A DNA stretch of 7,591 nucleotides, taken from UM-FILTER-42-14 sp964586055. Its GTDB lineage: Bacteria; Patescibacteriota; Microgenomatia; UBA1400; PJMF01. The notes under the pieces were generated by a model that saw only the letters and a list, made by a program, of their open reading frames with translations, did not search any database and had not been told where the DNA came from. Of the stretch, positions 5,073-7,591 are shown in pieces. The stretch is from contig CAZPFX010000027.1 of NCBI GenBank assembly GCA_964586055.1, positions 1 through 7,591 on the forward strand, written 5' to 3'. Made by a program: the position numbers and the translations under genes. Position 1 is the stretch's first letter. Every line of letters begins with the position of its first letter.

Positions 5073-6802
5073 TGGCACGAAAATCCCTCCTCTGGAAAAC
5101 AGGTGGTCCCGCCGGCCAAGGCGTGATGACGACTGGCCTTTCCATGAGTAAGCTAGCCACTCGATCGGGCGCATATGTTTTCGACTACGCGGAATACCCA
5201 TCACTAGTCCAAGGCGGTCATAATACTTACGAAGTTCTGATTCAAGACACTCAACCGACTGCCAGCGCTTGGACGCTAGATTGTTTGGTTTGTCTGAACG
5301 AAGATACTTTTAATCTTCACCAACACAGACTTGATGAGAAAAGCCTTTTGGTCTATGACCCAGCAGATTTTAAGCCCGAAGATACCGTCGCAATTCCTTT
5401 AGCTTTGCCACTCAAAGAACTTTTAGCCGAACTTAAAGCCAATACTATTATGGTAAATACCATAGCTCTTGGTGCTAGCTGGGCACTTCTGAGTGGCAAT
5501 AAAACTATCTTAGAAACATTGATTACTGAGCAATTCGAGCGTAAAGGTACCGAAGTTGTCAAACAAAACTCCGCCTGCGCTCTCGCTGGCTATGATTATG
5601 TTTTAAAACATTTCCAGAAACACATGAAAAATTTCCCTTGGAAAACTGATGCTCCCGCCCAAGCAGTCCTGACAGGAAATGATGCTTTTTCGCTTGGCGC
5701 TGCTGCCGCTGACTGCAAGTTCTATGCCGCCTATCCCATGACGCCTGCCTCTTCAGTGCTTTCAACACTCGCGGCCTGGCAGCCACAAACAGAGATGATT
5801 GTGCGTCATGCTGAAGACGAAGTTGGTGTAGTTAGTGAGGCCCTCGGCGCCTCATTCGCTGGAGTGCGCAGCTGCGTTGGCACGTCTGGAGGCGGTTTTG
5901 CTCTCATGACCGAATCGCTTTCGTATGCAGGCATCGCCGAGATTCCTTTAGTGCTTTTCTTATCACAGCGTCCCGGTCCAGCCACTGGCTTGCCGACTTG
6001 GACAGAACAAGGCGATCTCCTTTTCGCCGCCCACGCCGGTCACGGTGATTTTCCTAAAATAATTCTCGCTCCCGGAGATCAAGAAGAGATGGTTGAGCTC
6101 ACCCAAACTGCTTTTGACCTTGCTGATATTTATCAAACTCCCGTCATCGTTATGTCTGACAAGTTTCTTTCTGAATCACACGCCAGTGTTTCCCTAGATT
6201 CGATAGAGCGCATTGTCGCCAGAGTCCAAAATCGCGGTAAAAATATTACTGAAACTCCCGAAAACTACTTGCGCTACCAAGTCACTGACGATGGTATCTC
6301 TCCCCGCTTAATTCCTGGCGTCCCTGGTGCTTTCTATCAAGCCAACTCCTATGAGCACTCAGAAGACAGTCACACTACTGAAGACGCGGAAGATCGAACA
6401 AATCAGGCAGAAAAACGCGCCCGCAAGCTCGCCACCTTCATCGAAAACGACTACGAACCCTGCGCTGTTTATGGCGATCTAGAAGACGCAGAGATTATTT
6501 TCGTTTCTTGGGGTTCTACCAAAGGTCCGGTGTCGATGGCGCGAGAAATGTTAGAAATGAAAACTTCACACCTGCATTTTTCTAACGTCTACCCACTAGA
6601 TGAAGAAGCACTGAAAAACTTTTTCAAACATGATGGCGAGTATGTTTTAGTCGAAAACAACATGACCGGTCAGTTTGGCCAACTATTAAGACAACAAACG
6701 GGAATCAATATCGAAAGAAAAATTCTCAAGTACGACGGCCGGGCTTTTTACCCTGAAGAAATTGTCGCCGCGATACTACAGCAACAAGGAGAGGCATCAT
6801 GA
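5072..6802 (+). CDS. korA: 2-oxoacid:acceptor oxidoreductase, fused gamma-alpha subunit
   Basis: This is the large subunit of a CoA-dependent 2-oxoacid:ferredoxin/flavodoxin oxidoreductase, which oxidatively decarboxylates pyruvate, 2-oxoglutarate or a similar acid to the acyl-CoA. It has 576 residues. Residues 1-about 185 are the gamma domain (GGPAGQGV at 11-18, YPSLVQGGHNTYEV at 42-55). Residues about 200-400 are the alpha pyrimidine-side domain, with YPMTPAS at 221-227, the HAEDEVGVVSEALGASFAG segment at 246-264 and the QRPGPATGLPTW segment at 299-310. About 470-576 form the C-terminal domain, with NVYPLDEEAL (505-514) and VENNMTGQFGQLLR (527-540). The gamma-alpha fusion and absence of a ferredoxin-domain subunit match the two-subunit alpha/beta type known from archaea and many anaerobes. 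The acidic, charged stretch near 428-452 is usual for this family. Substrate is not decidable here, so the symbol denotes family only. It overlaps the beta gene by ATGA. Confidence 0.9.
   Translation: MARKSLLWKTGGPAGQGVMTTGLSMSKLATRSGAYVFDYAEYPSLVQGGHNTYEVLIQDTQPTASAWTLDCLVCLNEDTFNLHQHRLDEKSLLVYDPADFKPEDTVAIPLALPLKELLAELKANTIMVNTIALGASWALLSGNKTILETLITEQFERKGTEVVKQNSACALAGYDYVLKHFQKHMKNFPWKTDAPAQAVLTGNDAFSLGAAAADCKFYAAYPMTPASSVLSTLAAWQPQTEMIVRHAEDEVGVVSEALGASFAGVRSCVGTSGGGFALMTESLSYAGIAEIPLVLFLSQRPGPATGLPTWTEQGDLLFAAHAGHGDFPKIILAPGDQEEMVELTQTAFDLADIYQTPVIVMSDKFLSESHASVSLDSIERIVARVQNRGKNITETPENYLRYQVTDDGISPRLIPGVPGAFYQANSYEHSEDSHTTEDAEDRTNQAEKRARKLATFIENDYEPCAVYGDLEDAEIIFVSWGSTKGPVSMAREMLEMKTSHLHFSNVYPLDEEALKNFFKHDGEYVLVENNMTGQFGQLLRQQTGINIERKILKYDGRAFYPEEIVAAILQQQGEAS
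6786..6794 (+). promoter_or_regulatory. Strong Shine-Dalgarno for the beta subunit gene
   Basis: AAGGAGAGG lies inside the end of the gamma-alpha gene. AGGAG (6787-6791) is seven bases before ATG 6799. This is the only clear, well-spaced Shine-Dalgarno in the window, and it serves an internal, translationally coupled gene. Confidence 0.8.
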
Positions 6803-7591
6803 CAGACGCATCCCTAGACTTCGCTGGCTTCACTCCCACCTGGTGCGGAGGTTGTGGGAACTGGGGCATCGGCAAAGCTGTCGAGATGGCTCTAAAAAAA
6901 CAAAACTTAACCCCCGACAAAATCGCCATGCTCTTCGACATCGGCTGCTCTGGCAACATGAATGACTTCATCAATGCTTATGCCATGCACACCTTGCACG
7001 GCCGCGCTCTCGCAACCGCCGTAGGTGTCAAAATCGCTAATCACTCTCTCCCCGTTCTCGTCACAGGAGGAGATGGCGCTCTTTACGGCGAAGGTGGAAA
7101 CCACTTCCTTCATGCCTGTCGCGGTAACCACGATCTGACCGTTATCGTCCACGATAATAGCGTTTATGGACTGACCACTGGCCAAGTCTCACCGACCGCA
7201 CATAAAGGTCATAAATCTAAATCTACACCACAGGGCACAATTGACAGGCCGGTCAATCCATTACTTCTAGCGCTGACTCAGGGTGCGACCTTCATCGCCC
7301 AAGGATTCACTGCCCAGCTGCCGCAGCTTGCAGAGATGATTGAAGCTGGCATGGAACACAAAGGTCTGGCCATTATCAACGTCTTACAGCCCTGCGTCAC
7401 ATTCAACAAAGTGAATACGTATGCCTACTATCTAAAACGCATTCAAAAACTAGACGAAAATTACGATCCGACTGACTACCATGCGGCTTTAAAAATTGCA
7501 CATTTGCCAATGGAAGAAAAGTTTCCACTGGGAATAATTTATAAAACCGACCGACCGACTTATCAGGATGAATTGCCGCAGCTAGAAGCTG
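6799..7591 (+). CDS. korB: 2-oxoacid:acceptor oxidoreductase, beta subunit (3' end outside window)
   Basis: This is the thiamine-diphosphate and [4Fe-4S]-binding subunit, partner of the gamma-alpha protein just upstream. 264 complete codons are visible; the family is usually about 280-300 residues, so only the C-terminal tail is missing. TWCGGCGN (14-21) gives cluster ligands Cys16 and Cys19. DIGCSG (47-52) gives Cys50, and LQPCVTFN (196-203) gives Cys199: all four expected ligands are present. The thiamine-diphosphate/Mg site is TGGDGALYGEGGNH (89-102) with Asp92, followed by VHDNSVYGLTTGQVSPT (117-133) with Asn120. Compared with the common GDGD and WCPGCG forms, the fourth residue is Ala and the Pro is Gly. 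ATG 6799 overlaps the gamma-alpha stop as ATGA and has a strong Shine-Dalgarno. No ferredoxin-like subunit is seen in the window. Confidence 0.93.
   Translation, partial: MTDASLDFAGFTPTWCGGCGNWGIGKAVEMALKKQNLTPDKIAMLFDIGCSGNMNDFINAYAMHTLHGRALATAVGVKIANHSLPVLVTGGDGALYGEGGNHFLHACRGNHDLTVIVHDNSVYGLTTGQVSPTAHKGHKSKSTPQGTIDRPVNPLLLALTQGATFIAQGFTAQLPQLAEMIEAGMEHKGLAIINVLQPCVTFNKVNTYAYYLKRIQKLDENYDPTDYHAALKIAHLPMEEKFPLGIIYKTDRPTYQDELPQLEA

Noticed and set aside
6907..7185. Minus-strand open frame across the oxidoreductase beta gene
   Set aside because: It is a complement reading of the conserved beta subunit, with no homology or start signal of its own.
1..7591. Mobile element, CRISPR array, toxin-antitoxin or defence island
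   Set aside because: No direct-repeat arrays, transposase or integrase motifs, terminal repeats or known defence domains are visible; apart from one unknown protein the genes are housekeeping or metabolic.

Overview
The window is bacterial chromosome: it carries the 3' end of fmt (formyl-methionine initiation) and bL28, both bacterial housekeeping genes. Genes are packed with almost no spacers, several overlap, and a two-protein 2-oxoacid:acceptor oxidoreductase follows a flavodoxin. This fits a small-genome anaerobic or fermentative bacterium, possibly Candidate Phyla Radiation/Patescibacteria. That placement is an inference from gene style and has moderate to low confidence.

Left part (1-1335): the C-terminal end of methionyl-tRNA formyltransferase (+) runs 11 bp into the 3' end of an unrecognised 267-residue protein on the minus strand (226-1029). 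This gene is visibly more AT-rich than its neighbours. An 87-bp spacer follows, holding a promoter candidate and a perfect palindrome followed by a T-run. Then comes rpmB (bL28, minus).

Middle (1336-3369): rpmB and an M50 site-2-type membrane protease diverge from a short region in which the two -35 boxes overlap. The protease converges with a HAD-like hydrolase (12-bp stop overlap). The HAD gene diverges from a glyoxalase-II-like metallo-beta-lactamase-fold hydrolase over only 16 bp, where two opposite -10 boxes lie almost on top of each other.

Right part (3353-7591): an MFS-like 12-helix transporter, a short-chain flavodoxin, the fused gamma-alpha subunit and the beta subunit (cut by the window end) of a 2-oxoacid:acceptor oxidoreductase. 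All are on the plus strand and overlapping or nearly so. The flavodoxin is a plausible electron acceptor for the oxidoreductase.

The most notable pattern is in the start signals. At four start codons (M50, HAD, MBL, flavodoxin) a -10-like hexamer ends 5-6 bases before the ATG, across a discriminator made almost only of A and C, and no Shine-Dalgarno is seen. bL28 has a related layout with 9 bases. This predicts leaderless mRNAs for genes that begin transcripts, while the internal oxidoreductase beta gene has a strong Shine-Dalgarno. The pattern also moves several starts downstream of the longest open frame. I see no mobile element, CRISPR array, tRNA or rRNA, and no gene-free stretch over 300 bases.
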